Assembly: GCA_019423745.1 (NCBI GenBank)
Contig: JAHZAV010000027.1
Location: forward strand, 1-30,931
Reading direction: 5' to 3'
Length of the DNA: 30,931 bases
From: Lachnospiraceae bacterium
GTDB lineage: Bacteria > Bacillota > Clostridia > Lachnospirales > Lachnospiraceae
Both the position numbers and the translations under genes were made by a program. The notes beneath the pieces are model-generated. The model did not search any database. It was not told the origin of the DNA and worked only from the letters and a program-made list of their open reading frames with translations. Shown here piece by piece: positions 6,819-15,028 of this stretch. The first letter of the stretch is position 1. Every line of letters starts with the position of its first letter.

Positions 6819-8762
6819 CTACTCCTGATTTCTATATTGTTCCATATATACAAGTAGAACTGAAATATCTGCCGGTGATACACCTGAAATTCTAGATGCC
6901 TGTCCTATTGATACAGGACGATACTCTTTTAATTTCTGCAAAGCTTCTATTCGCAAACTCTTAATTTTATCATACTCTATATTTGGAGGTATTTTTTTAT
7001 TTTCAAGTTTTTTAAACTGCTCTACCTGTTTTTTTTGCCTTGTTATATATCCTTCATACTTAATATTTATGTTAACTTGTTCCCATACTTCATCTTTTAA
7101 ATCATCAGGAAATTGGGGACGCTCTGGATCAATATCCTCAAGATATTCATAGGATACTTCAGGACGCCTTATTAATTCTGCAAGAGAAATGCCAGAATTT
7201 AAAGGTGTACTGTTACATTTTTGCAGGATTTCCTGCACTTTTTTATCTGTCCCAACATGTACCCTTTTCAATCTTTCTATTTCATCTTCAATTAGTTTTT
7301 CTTTTTCAATTAATCTTTGGTATCTTTCATCACTAATTAAACCTATTTCATGCCCTTTTTTTGTCAGTCGCTGATCTGCATTATCCTGCCTTAATAAAAG
7401 ACGATATTCTGCCCTGGAAGTCATCATACGATAAGGCTCGTGACTTTCCTTTGTTACAAGATCATCTATTAAAACGCCAATATAAGCTTCTGAACGATCA
7501 AGTATTAAAGGATCCTTTTTCTGAAGTTTCCTTGCTGCATTAATTCCGGCTACTAATCCTTGTGCTGCCGCTTCTTCATATCCCGAACTTCCATTAAACT
7601 GTCCGCCGCTGAACAGTCCATCTATTTCTTTAAATTCCAAGGTTGGCCACAGCTGCCTTGCATCAATACAATCATATTCTATAGCATATGCATTTCTTAC
7701 AATTTTTACATTTTCAAGTCCAGGTACAGTCCGATACATAGCGTACTGAACATCTTCCGGAAGAGAACTGGACATTCCCCCAATATACATTTCATTTGTT
7801 TCGAGCCCTTCTGGTTCTATAAACACCTGATGTCTGTTTTTATCTGCAAATTTTACAACTTTATCCTCAATAGAAGGGCAATATCTTGGCCCAGTTCCTT
7901 CTATCATACCTGAAAATAAAGGTGAACGATCTAAATTTTGCTTAATGATCTCATGAGTTTTTTCATTTGTATACGTCAGCCAACAGGAAACCTGATCCTT
8001 TTGAATACTCTCTGGATCAGTAGTAAAAGAAAAAGGTATAATTCTTTCATCTCCTGTCTGTTCTTCCATTTTACTAAAATCAACTGTATTTTTATCAATT
8101 CGGGCAGGTGTTCCTGTCTTAAACCGATACATTTTTATTCCAAGTTCTTTTAAACAATCTGTAAGATAATTTGCTGCCTGGAGTCCATTTGGACCTGTCT
8201 GCATACTGACATCTCCATAAATACATCGAGATTTCAGGTAAGTTCCAGTACACAAAATAACTGCTTTACATCTATAAATTCCTCCCGAATAAATTTGTAC
8301 ACCTGTAACTTTTTTCTTTTTTTCACCAGAAGATGTCTGAATATCTTCTGTAAGAATATTAACAACCTCGCTCTGCTTTATTTCCAGATTTTTTTCATTT
8401 TCCAATACCTGCCGCATAGTCCTGCTATAAGCAGCCTTATCTGCCTGTGCTCTCAATGAATGAACCGCTGGTCCTTTTGATCTGTTCAGCATTTTAGATT
8501 GAATAAAGGTCCTGTCTATTACCTTTCCCATCTCTCCTCCAAGAGCATCCACTTCTCTTACCAGATGTCCCTTAGAAGTTCCTCCTATATTTGGATTACA
8601 AGGCATTAATGCAATACTATCTACACTTACTGTAAAAACAAGGGTTTTAAAGCCTAATCTTGCACATGCTAAAGCTGCCTCACATCCTGCATGACCGGCT
8701 CCTATTACAGCAACATCATATTGATCTTTACTTTCCCATACAGAATTTGCTGAAAATTTCAT
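6819..8762 (-). CDS. mnmG: tRNA uridine 5-carboxymethylaminomethyl modification enzyme MnmG (GidA)
   Basis: A 647-residue FAD enzyme that works with MnmE to place the (carboxymethyl)aminomethyl group on U34 of tRNAs reading two-fold split codon boxes. The Rossmann FAD motif VIGAGHAGCEAALA is at about residues 20-33. Family signatures PCNPNIGG, RSKGPAVHSLRAQ with an ADKAAYS follow-on, GTYL and GLFSGGQFNGSSGYEEAA are present. The helical C-terminal MnmE/tRNA-binding part runs from about 560 to the end (GQASRISGVSPADISVLL). The start ATG follows TAGGAGAGG and overlaps the end of mnmE by 35 bp. Length and motifs are normal. Confidence 0.97.
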   Translation of the reverse strand: MKFSANSVWESKDQYDVAVIGAGHAGCEAALACARLGFKTLVFTVSVDSIALMPCNPNIGGTSKGHLVREVDALGGEMGKVIDRTFIQSKMLNRSKGPAVHSLRAQADKAAYSRTMRQVLENEKNLEIKQSEVVNILTEDIQTSSGEKKKKVTGVQIYSGGIYRCKAVILCTGTYLKSRCIYGDVSMQTGPNGLQAANYLTDCLKELGIKMYRFKTGTPARIDKNTVDFSKMEEQTGDERIIPFSFTTDPESIQKDQVSCWLTYTNEKTHEIIKQNLDRSPLFSGMIEGTGPRYCPSIEDKVVKFADKNRHQVFIEPEGLETNEMYIGGMSSSLPEDVQYAMYRTVPGLENVKIVRNAYAIEYDCIDARQLWPTLEFKEIDGLFSGGQFNGSSGYEEAAAQGLVAGINAARKLQKKDPLILDRSEAYIGVLIDDLVTKESHEPYRMMTSRAEYRLLLRQDNADQRLTKKGHEIGLISDERYQRLIEKEKLIEDEIERLKRVHVGTDKKVQEILQKCNSTPLNSGISLAELIRRPEVSYEYLEDIDPERPQFPDDLKDEVWEQVNINIKYEGYITRQKKQVEQFKKLENKKIPPNIEYDKIKSLRIEALQKLKEYRPVSIGQASRISGVSPADISVLLVYMEQYRNQE

Positions 8763-10122
8763 TTACCAAATCCTCTCCTACCATCTCTCCTGTAATACTA
8801 CCTAAAGTTTCATAAGCATCCATCAGATCAATAGAATAAAAATCTTCCGGCATACCATTTTCTATACTTTCAATTACTTTTAATAAACTATCTTTTGCAT
8901 TTTCCAATGCTGTTTTATGTCTTATATTTGTAATATAAATTTCATTATTAAATGAAATTTCACCATGATAAAACATTTCTTTTAAAACTTCTTCTAATCG
9001 ATCTATTCCTTTTTCTTCTTTTGCCGAAATCTCAATGATAGGAATATTTTCAACTCCATATTCTTTACATATCTTTTTAATTTCTTCTTCTGTTATCTTT
9101 CTTTCCAGATCAGATTTATTTAAAAGAAGAATAGATTTTTTCCCTTGAATGAATTTCATAATCTCATAATCATTTTCATCCAAAGGACTGGAAGAGTCAA
9201 CTACATACATAATGAGATCTGCTTCTTTTGCATAATCTTTTGCTTTGTCTACTCCTATTTTTTCAACCTTATCATCGGTATTTCTTATTCCAGCAGTATC
9301 AATAATATTTAAAGAAACTCCCTGAAGATTTATATTTTCCTGTAAAATATCTCTTGTGGTTCCTGCAATTTCTGTAACAATTGCTCTTTCTTCTCCTAAC
9401 AATACGTTCAAAAGAGAAGATTTCCCTGCATTTGGCTTTCCAATGATAACTGTATTAATTCCTTCTTTTATAATTCTGCCATCATCTGCCGTTTTTAAGA
9501 GTTTCTGTATTTCTTCGATAATTTTTTCCGCTTCTTTTTTTAAAGTATTTCCATATCCATCTATACTGATATGTTCAGGATCATCCAAAGCTGATTCTAT
9601 GAATGCAGTATGGTAAAGAATTTTATTTCTTAAATCACTTATTTTTTCTTTTACACTGCCTCTAAGTTGTCCTATTGAACTTTTTAATGCATAATCATTC
9701 TGTGATTTTATTACATCAATAACAGCTTCTGCCTGTGATAAATCCATTTTCCCATTTAAAAATGCTCTTTTCGTAAATTCACCTGGCTGTGCTGGTCTGG
9801 CTCCGTTTTTGATACATGCTTCCATGATCTTTTTTACAACATAAACTCCACCATGACAATCTATCTCTATCGTATCTTCTCCGGTAAAAGTATGAGGCCC
9901 TTTCATCAGAATAACAAGGACTTCATCTATCACTTTTCCTTCATCCTCAATAAATCCATAATGAACTGTATGTGATTTTTGATCAATTAATTTTTTTCCT
10001 TTTTTATTTCTATATATTCTATCAGCAATAGTAAAAGAATCTTCTCCGCTCATCCTTACAATTCCAATTCCCGATTCTGCCATTGCAGTAGATATAGCTA
10101 CAATCGTATGGCCCTTTTCCAT
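8728..10122 (-). CDS. mnmE: tRNA modification GTPase MnmE (TrmE)
   Basis: The potassium-activated GTPase partner of MnmG, 464 residues with the chosen start. The N-terminal formyl-tetrahydrofolate-binding domain runs to about residue 120 (HTIVAISTAMAESGIGIVRMSG). The G domain is inserted in the helical domain: G1 GKPNAGKSS, G2 TTRDILQE, G3 DTAGIRNTDD, G4 NKSD, G5 ISAKEEKG. The C-terminal FSKFCMGK carries the catalytic Cys box (usually CIGK). An in-frame ATG at 10146 would add eight residues, but GGAGAG lies 9 nt before the ATG at 10122, and homologues begin close to this point. A hairpin between khpB and this gene suggests reduced read-through or a separate promoter. Confidence 0.96.
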   Translation of the reverse strand: MEKGHTIVAISTAMAESGIGIVRMSGEDSFTIADRIYRNKKGKKLIDQKSHTVHYGFIEDEGKVIDEVLVILMKGPHTFTGEDTIEIDCHGGVYVVKKIMEACIKNGARPAQPGEFTKRAFLNGKMDLSQAEAVIDVIKSQNDYALKSSIGQLRGSVKEKISDLRNKILYHTAFIESALDDPEHISIDGYGNTLKKEAEKIIEEIQKLLKTADDGRIIKEGINTVIIGKPNAGKSSLLNVLLGEERAIVTEIAGTTRDILQENINLQGVSLNIIDTAGIRNTDDKVEKIGVDKAKDYAKEADLIMYVVDSSSPLDENDYEIMKFIQGKKSILLLNKSDLERKITEEEIKKICKEYGVENIPIIEISAKEEKGIDRLEEVLKEMFYHGEISFNNEIYITNIRHKTALENAKDSLLKVIESIENGMPEDFYSIDLMDAYETLGSITGEMVGEDLVNEIFSKFCMGK

Positions 10123-10162
10123 TCCTTGTCTCTCTCCAATCTTCATTTCTCTGCCATAGAAT

Positions 10163-10192
10163 AAAAGCAGGGGTTATAAAACCCCTGCTCCT
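10163..10192 (-). terminator. Terminator or attenuator between khpB and mnmE
   Basis: Arms AGCAGGGGTT (10166-10175) and AACCCCTGCT (10180-10189) form a 10-bp perfect stem with a 4-nt loop. On the minus strand it is followed by TTTTATTCT. It starts just after the khpB stop codon. Confidence 0.8.
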
Positions 10193-10990
10193 TTACTTTC
10201 TCACTGGTGTTACAACGACACGGCGATAAGGTTCTTCACCCTCACTATGTGTTGTTACATACTTATCCGCCTGCAAAGCAGAGTGGATGATTCTTCTTTC
10301 ATATGGATTCATCGGTTCAAGTGAAACTGCTTTTCTAGTTCTTTTTACTTTGTGTGCAATATTTCTTGCAAGATTTTCAAGTGTCTCTTTTCTTCTTCTT
10401 CTGTAGTCTTCTGTATCAAGTTTTACTCTTACATACCCTGACTGCATCTTATTTGCCACTCTATTTGTCAGATATTGAAGGGCATCTAAAGTCTGTCCTC
10501 TTTTTCCAATTAGGATTCCCATATTGTCACCCTTCATATCAATATTAAGGGCTCCTTCTTCATCAATGGATGAATGAATCTCTACTTGCATTCCCATAGT
10601 AGTCAGCACATTTTGAAGAAACTTTTCACATTCCTTAATTGTATTATCTTCTACTTTTGCAAGTTCAGTTTCTGCTTTCTTAGTATCTTTTTTTGTTTCT
10701 TTTTTTACTTCTTTTACAGGTTCTTTTTCTTCTTTAATTTCAAGATCAATATCAGATGGAACAGCTTCTTTAACCAGTTCTTCTACACTTTCTTCTAAGA
10801 CTTTCTCTTCATCTTTTTCTGGCTTTCTTCTTGCTTTGATAACAGCTTGTTTCATTCCGATTCCTAAGAATCCTGCACTTCCTTTTTCAATAATATCATA
10901 TTCCAATTGATCACTTGTCACTCCAAGCTGGATTAATGCTTCTGTAATTGCATCATCAAGTGTTTTTGCAGATACTGTGATTTCATCCAT
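10193..10990 (-). CDS. khpB: RNA-binding protein KhpB (Jag/EloR)
   Basis: A 265-residue protein with the Jag_N domain at the start (residues about 3-50, ITVSAKTLDDAITEALIQLG ... GSAGFLGIGMKQA), a long Lys/Glu-rich linker (about 55-115), a KH domain with the GxxG loop in ILIGKRGQTLDALQYL (about 158-173) and an R3H domain at the C terminus (RNIAHKVKRTRKAVSLEPM, HSALQ). In Streptococcus and others KhpB binds RNA with KhpA and influences cell elongation and division. It sits directly after yidC, the usual place, which historically linked it to membrane protein insertion. The start has a strong GGGAGGG ribosome site. The linker is expected to be flexible and low-complexity. Confidence 0.94.
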   Translation of the reverse strand: MDEITVSAKTLDDAITEALIQLGVTSDQLEYDIIEKGSAGFLGIGMKQAVIKARRKPEKDEEKVLEESVEELVKEAVPSDIDLEIKEEKEPVKEVKKETKKDTKKAETELAKVEDNTIKECEKFLQNVLTTMGMQVEIHSSIDEEGALNIDMKGDNMGILIGKRGQTLDALQYLTNRVANKMQSGYVRVKLDTEDYRRRRKETLENLARNIAHKVKRTRKAVSLEPMNPYERRIIHSALQADKYVTTHSEGEEPYRRVVVTPVRK

Positions 10991-11051
10991 AGTGTGTCCC
11001 TCCCTACATTTTATCAGGAAATTATTTCATACTATATCATCCCTGAATCTC

Positions 11052-12125
11052 TTATTTATTTTCATTATATTTCTTTACCAGATTAGCTTTAGAAGCAAGA
11101 CTTCCTTCTTTTGCATTCTTTTTACTTTCTTCTGCTTTTTTCAGTTTTTCTTCTTTTTCTTTATCACTTACAACTGAAACTTTTGCTTTTGTCTGAATGC
11201 TTCTGGTATTTGTCTGAGCCATAGCATTTATTTTCTCTGCTTTTTCTCCACGCTTTGCACGTTTCTTTTCAGCTCGTTCTTTATTTTTTTCAATCAATTC
11301 CTCAACCGACATCTTTTTAAGATGGCTGTTAATAATTACCTGCTGAATACAACGTACTACAGCACTGATAATCCAGTAAAGACCAAGACCTGACGGTAAA
11401 GAAATAACGAAGAACAATGACATAAGCGGCATGGTTACGTTCATTGTTTTCATTGTTCCTGCCATTGGGTTATCTTTATCCATTGCCTGTCCTGAAATAG
11501 CCTGTGAAAGTTTCATACTTAAATATTGTGTCAAAACAGATATTGCCGGAAGCAAAATTGCTGTAATAATAAGAACAATTTGTGAAACTCCAAACTCACT
11601 GCTGATATTTGCTCTTTCAGTAAACATCTGCATAGGTGACAGAGACAGATCCGGAATTGTAAGAAATTTCTGTACATCAGCTGTTGCATTCTTAATTGCC
11701 GGAACATAATTTTCCATATTATAAACGACCGGATACAATGCAAACAAAAGAGCCATCTGAATAAACATAGTTAAACATCCGCCAGTCATAGATGTTCCAT
11801 ATTTATCATAGACCTGCTGCATCTCTTCATTCATCTTCAGCTGTGATGCCTGGTCTCTTTTATTCTGATATTTCTTTCTGATTGCCGTCAACTCTGGATT
11901 CATAACACTGGTCATTTTTGACGTTCTCTGCTGTTTAATCGTGAGCGGCATCATAATCATATAAACAATAATGGTATATAAAATAATTGATAATCCTACC
12001 AGACCTACATCTGAAGGAAGAATATTATCTAATACCGTATAGATCAAATTCATGACCTTTCCCAAAAGCCATGCAATCTGTCCAACAATAGGCCAGTTTG
12101 CTGCTGTTAACACAACACCTTCCAT
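11052..12125 (-). CDS. yidC: Membrane protein insertase YidC (OxaA/SpoIIIJ type)
   Basis: A 357-residue insertase that places membrane proteins in the cytoplasmic membrane with or without SecYEG. The short N-terminal region lacks the large periplasmic domain of Gram-negative YidC. The conserved core has about five membrane segments: VGLVGLSIILYTIIVYMIMM, GCLTMFIQMALLFALYPVVY, QIVLIITAILLPAISVLTQY, MSLFFVISLPSGLGLYWIIS and the following helix. The hydrophilic-groove Arg lies in IKQQRTSKM. The C-terminal ~75 residues are highly basic, as in family members that bind ribosomes. No lipobox Cys is evident in the first residues, so it may not be a lipoprotein like some Bacillus homologues. A clear GGAGG precedes the ATG. 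Confidence 0.95.
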   Translation of the reverse strand: MEGVVLTAANWPIVGQIAWLLGKVMNLIYTVLDNILPSDVGLVGLSIILYTIIVYMIMMPLTIKQQRTSKMTSVMNPELTAIRKKYQNKRDQASQLKMNEEMQQVYDKYGTSMTGGCLTMFIQMALLFALYPVVYNMENYVPAIKNATADVQKFLTIPDLSLSPMQMFTERANISSEFGVSQIVLIITAILLPAISVLTQYLSMKLSQAISGQAMDKDNPMAGTMKTMNVTMPLMSLFFVISLPSGLGLYWIISAVVRCIQQVIINSHLKKMSVEELIEKNKERAEKKRAKRGEKAEKINAMAQTNTRSIQTKAKVSVVSDKEKEEKLKKAEESKKNAKEGSLASKANLVKKYNENK

Positions 12126-12178
12126 ATTTACTTATCCTCCGTTTATGGTCATTCATTTTACGACCTGGCATCCATCTT

Positions 12179-12391
12179 TTATGGAACCGGATCGTATCCT
12201 CCTTTTGAAAATGGATTACAGCGAAGGATTCTCCAAACTGCCAAAAGACTTCCTTTCAAAGCTCCATACTTTTCCAAAGCCTCTATTGCATACTGTGAAC
12301 AGGTTGGAAAATAAATACAGGTAGAATATCTTTTCATTCCCGAAAAATATTTTTGATAAAATCTAACAAGACCTATCAAAATCTTCTTCAT
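12179..12391 (-). CDS. yidD: Membrane protein insertion efficiency factor YidD
   Basis: A 70-residue protein of the YidD (HlyA/DUF37) family, associated with the inner face of the membrane and helping YidC-dependent insertion in E. coli. It shows the conserved FYQKYFSG, CIYFPTCSQYAIEAL with two Cys, and ILRCNPFSKGGYDPVP. An upstream GTG at 12400 overlaps the GGAG ribosome site, so the ATG at 12391 is the more likely start. It sits between rnpA and yidC, as in most bacteria. Confidence 0.93.
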   Translation of the reverse strand: MKKILIGLVRFYQKYFSGMKRYSTCIYFPTCSQYAIEALEKYGALKGSLLAVWRILRCNPFSKGGYDPVP

Positions 12392-12429
12392 GTCCTTCAC
12401 TCCATTTATAAAATCTATAAGATCCTCTC

Positions 12430-12774
12430 TTAATTATGAGAGGATACCATTTTATGAAGACGCGAAAGATGCAAAAGAGCACTTTCAATTTCAAAAAAAC
12501 TTTTTTCTTTTGCACCTACTCTTGCTATCACAACAATATCTTTTCCTTTTTCAAATACATCTTCATTCAAACGGTAACTTTCACGTATCAATCTTGTTAA
12601 CCGATGTCTTACTATACTGTTGCCAACTTTTTTACTTACCGAAATTCCAATTCTGTTTTTTTTCATATTATTATCAATAACATACATAACCAGATATTTG
12701 TTGGCATTTGATTTTCCATTTCTATAAACATTCTGAAAATCTTTATTCTTCTTTAACGATTCGGAAAAATTCAT
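12430..12774 (-). CDS. rnpA: Ribonuclease P protein component
   Basis: A 114-residue basic protein that binds the RNase P RNA and the 5' leader of precursor tRNAs. The conserved RNR-type stretch reads KKVGNSIVRHRLTRLIRESYR (about residues 48-68); most homologues have RNRIKR, so the second Asn is His here and one Lys is Thr. Length is normal. It follows rpmH and the hairpin at 12849-12868, which would lower its expression relative to rpmH. The yidD gene begins 38 bp after its stop codon. Confidence 0.95.
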   Translation of the reverse strand: MNFSESLKKNKDFQNVYRNGKSNANKYLVMYVIDNNMKKNRIGISVSKKVGNSIVRHRLTRLIRESYRLNEDVFEKGKDIVVIARVGAKEKSFFEIESALLHLSRLHKMVSSHN

Positions 12775-12829
12775 ATGATAATCCCTTTTAATTATTTCAA
12801 ATAAGGAAACCTAAAATAGATTTTCCTAC

Positions 12830-12868
12830 AAAATAAAAAGAGAAGAAAAGGCCACAAATATGCGGCCT
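12830..12868 (-). terminator. Terminator or attenuator between rpmH and rnpA
   Basis: An 8-bp stem with one G-U pair (AGGCCGCA, loop TATT, TGTGGCCT on the minus strand, 12868-12849) is followed by the pyrimidine tract TTTCTTCTCTTTTT. It overlaps the rpmH stop codon. Expected role: let abundant rpmH mRNA end here with partial read-through to rnpA. Confidence 0.65.
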
Positions 12869-13001
12869 ACGCTGATAATCTCTTTCTTCCTTTTGCTCTT
12901 CTTGCAGCAAGTACTTTTCTTCCGCCTGCTGTGCTCATTCTTGATCTAAAACCATGAACCTTAGCTCTTTGTCTCTTTTTTGGCTGGAATGTCATTTTCA
13001 T
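12867..13001 (-). CDS. rpmH: Large ribosomal subunit protein bL34
   Basis: A 44-residue, highly basic protein starting MKMTFQPKKRQRAKVHGF and ending RRAKGRKRLSA, the complete bL34 pattern. It lies in the 50S subunit, contacting 23S rRNA. A strong AAGGGAGGTGG ribosome site lies 6 nt upstream of the ATG. It is the first gene of the leftward cluster, driven by the near-consensus promoter at 13068-13096, and is the usual boundary gene of the origin in Firmicutes. Confidence 0.97.
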   Translation of the reverse strand: MKMTFQPKKRQRAKVHGFRSRMSTAGGRKVLAARRAKGRKRLSA

Positions 13002-13067
13002 TGATATCCACCTCCCTTATATTTTACACAGGAATACTCCCGCTTATTTCTAAAAGACATCGTTTTG

Positions 13068-13096
13068 ATTATATGCAAAAAAGCCCGTCAAGTCAA
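13068..13096 (-). promoter_or_regulatory. Sigma-A promoter of rpmH
   Basis: On the minus strand TTGACT (13096-13091), a 17-nt spacer and TATAAT (13073-13068) form a near-perfect promoter. The expected start near 13061 gives a leader of about 60 nt before rpmH. Confidence 0.85.
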
Positions 13097-13145
13097 GCAA
13101 AACCGATGATTTTGAAAAATTTATATATATAAATAGGAAGTAAAG

Positions 13146-13263
13146 TTATCAACAGTTTGTGGATATCTTTTATTTTTTTTGTGGATAATATGTCAATTTT
13201 CATTTTTTTTATATTCCAAATGCTTAATTTTACACAGATTTGTTTTTCAAAAAGTTATCCACA
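13146..13263. other. oriC: Upstream part of oriC: DnaA-box cluster between rpmH and dnaA
   Basis: Within the 363-bp gap between rpmH and dnaA lie two perfect DnaA boxes, TGTGGATAA at 13180-13188 (minus orientation) and TTATCCACA at 13255-13263 (plus). One-mismatch boxes are TTATCAACA at 13146-13154 and TGTGGATAT at 13158-13166, and a weaker TTTTACACA is at 13228-13236. An A/T run at 13115-13135 lies just outside. The remaining gap holds the rpmH promoter and the dnaA leader. Confidence 0.85.
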
Positions 13264-13274
13264 AGCTTTTTTCA

Positions 13275-13303
13275 TTGCTTAAATATCTGTTTTGATGTAG
13301 AAT
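13275..13303 (+). promoter_or_regulatory. Weak candidate dnaA promoter
   Basis: TTGCTT (13275-13280), 17 nt, TAGAAT (13298-13303). The -35 matches only three of six bases, so this is a tentative call. The DnaA box at 13255-13263 lies just upstream, consistent with autoregulation. Confidence 0.3.
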
Positions 13304-13364
13304 ATAAGGGAATGGTTTTTGTTATAAAATGCCTGAAATGTAGATAGATTAGGAGTTAATTGTA

Positions 13365-14741
13365 ATGAACATCGTAGAAGAAAAATGGCAAGAAATCATA
13401 GAACATTTGAGAATTGAACATGAATTATCCAATGTTTCTTTTAACACTTGGATCAAACCTTTAAAGGTATATAAAGTTGTAGACAATACTGTATTTATTC
13501 TTGTCAATATGAATGCCAGCGTCGAATATATTGATAAAAAGTATAGACTTCCTCTTACTGTTTCTATAGCGGAAATTACTGAGAAAGAATACGAAGTGGT
13601 ATTCATTTCTGAGGACGATGAGCAATTGGAAGAAATTATGGAGATGGCCTCTAAAACTTCCGAAAAAAAGAAAACAAAATCAGCTGCGCAAAAAGCAGGT
13701 TTAAATCCTAAATATACATTCGACACGTTTGTTGTTGGAGGCAATAATAGCTTTGCACATGCTGCTTCTCTTGCAGTAGCAGAATCTCCAGGAGAAGTTT
13801 ATAATCCACTTTTCCTTTACGGAGGTGTAGGACTTGGAAAAACTCATCTTATGCATTCCGTAGCACATTTTATCTTAGAAAAAAATCCAAAGAAAAAGGT
13901 TTTATATGTAACTAGTGAAACCTTTACAAATGAACTGATTCATGCACTGAAAAATCCAAAAGAAACTTCTATGGCGGACTTTAGAGACAAATATAGAAAT
14001 AATGATGTCCTTCTGATTGATGATATTCAGTTTATTATCGGTAAAGAAAGTACACAGGAAGAATTTTTCCATACTTTCAATCATTTACATACAGCCGGAA
14101 AACAAATTATTATTTCCAGTGATCGTCCTCCAAAAGATATAGAAACTCTGGAAGCAAGACTTCGTACTCGATTTGAATGGGGGCTGATTGCAGATATATC
14201 TACCCCTGACTATGAGACAAGAATGGCAATTCTCCAGAAGAAAATTGAGATGGATTCTCTGGAAAAATATAATATTCCTGCTGATGTTCTGGAATATATT
14301 GCTTCAAATGTAAAAACAAATATACGTGAATTGGAAGGATCTCTAAATAAACTTATTGCACTTTACAAGCTTGAAAATAATCAGCGGCAAATTGATATTA
14401 CACTTGCGGCTGAAGCTCTTAAGGATATTATTTCTTCAAAAAATCAACGTGAAGTAACACCGGAATTAATTCTTGATACAGTATCTGAACATTTTGGTAT
14501 ATCTATAGATGATTTAAAGAGTAATAAAAGAAATGCGGAGATTGCTGTTCCAAGACAAATTTTTATGTATCTTTGCAGAAGTATGACCGATACATCATTA
14601 AAAGTCATTGGAATTATTCTGGGCGGAAAAGATCATTCCACTATTAATCATGGAGTAAATAAAATTAAAACCGAAATACAAGAAAATGAAACGCTTAATA
14701 ATACAATTGATATTATTAAAAAGAAAATAAATCCTTTGTAA
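13365..14741 (+). CDS. dnaA: Chromosomal replication initiator protein DnaA
   Basis: A 458-residue AAA+ initiator that binds DnaA boxes, opens the origin and recruits the helicase. Domain I covers about residues 1-80 (FNTWIKPLK); the Lys/Glu-rich linker domain II about 85-115; the AAA+ domain III has Walker A GGVGLGKT at 153-160, Walker B VLLIDDIQF near 215, and the arginine-finger region ETLEARLRTRFEWGL; domain IV has the helix-turn-helix and DnaA signature GGKDHSTINHG. The ATG follows AGGAG with a 9-nt gap. It is flanked on both sides by DnaA boxes, so it is likely autoregulated. Length and motifs are normal. Confidence 0.98.
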   Translation: MNIVEEKWQEIIEHLRIEHELSNVSFNTWIKPLKVYKVVDNTVFILVNMNASVEYIDKKYRLPLTVSIAEITEKEYEVVFISEDDEQLEEIMEMASKTSEKKKTKSAAQKAGLNPKYTFDTFVVGGNNSFAHAASLAVAESPGEVYNPLFLYGGVGLGKTHLMHSVAHFILEKNPKKKVLYVTSETFTNELIHALKNPKETSMADFRDKYRNNDVLLIDDIQFIIGKESTQEEFFHTFNHLHTAGKQIIISSDRPPKDIETLEARLRTRFEWGLIADISTPDYETRMAILQKKIEMDSLEKYNIPADVLEYIASNVKTNIRELEGSLNKLIALYKLENNQRQIDITLAAEALKDIISSKNQREVTPELILDTVSEHFGISIDDLKSNKRNAEIAVPRQIFMYLCRSMTDTSLKVIGIILGGKDHSTINHGVNKIKTEIQENETLNNTIDIIKKKINPL

Positions 14742-14779
14742 AGAATAAACGTGCTTAGTGAAAATCTTGTTTATAACTA

Positions 14780-14809
14780 TGTGGAAAATTGTGGACAACC
14801 TGTGGATGA
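14780..14809. other. oriC: Downstream part of oriC: three helically phased DnaA boxes
   Basis: Three boxes in the same (minus) orientation, TGTGGAAAA (14780-14788), TGTGGACAA (14790-14798) and TGTGGATGA (14801-14809), begin 10 and 11 bp apart, that is about one DNA turn. Each differs from TGTGGATAA by one base. Looser matches on the opposite strand follow at 14861-14889. Confidence 0.8.
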
Positions 14810-14973
14810 TGGTTTCTTTTTGTTGATTATCTAAAGTATAAAAAAAGTTTTCCAAATCCGTTCCACATAGAAATAAAATGGTTTCCACACATTTTTTAAA
14901 CTTGCAAAGCCTTGTAAATAGGGCTCTTATAGGGGTTTTCCACTGAATCAAAACTCCTACTAAGAAGAATACG

Positions 14974-15001
14974 AAATTATAATATATATTTTTATTTATT
15001 T
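14974..15001. other. Candidate DNA unwinding element
   Basis: A 28-nt stretch made only of A and T lies between the downstream DnaA boxes and dnaN. CTACTA at 14957-14962 (TAGTAG on the minus strand) could be a short DnaA-trio run next to it. In Bacillus the unwinding site is in the same place, between dnaA and dnaN; assignment here is by analogy. Confidence 0.55.
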
Positions 15002-15016
15002 CGCGTGTGAAAGGAG

Positions 15017-15025
15017 TTATACACA
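15017..15025 (+). promoter_or_regulatory. DnaA box TTATACACA in the dnaN ribosome-binding region
   Basis: TTATACACA fits the relaxed DnaA box TTATNCACA. It fills the space between the dnaN ribosome site AAGGAG (15011-15016) and the ATG at 15029. Confidence 0.6.
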
Positions 15026-15028
15026 AAT

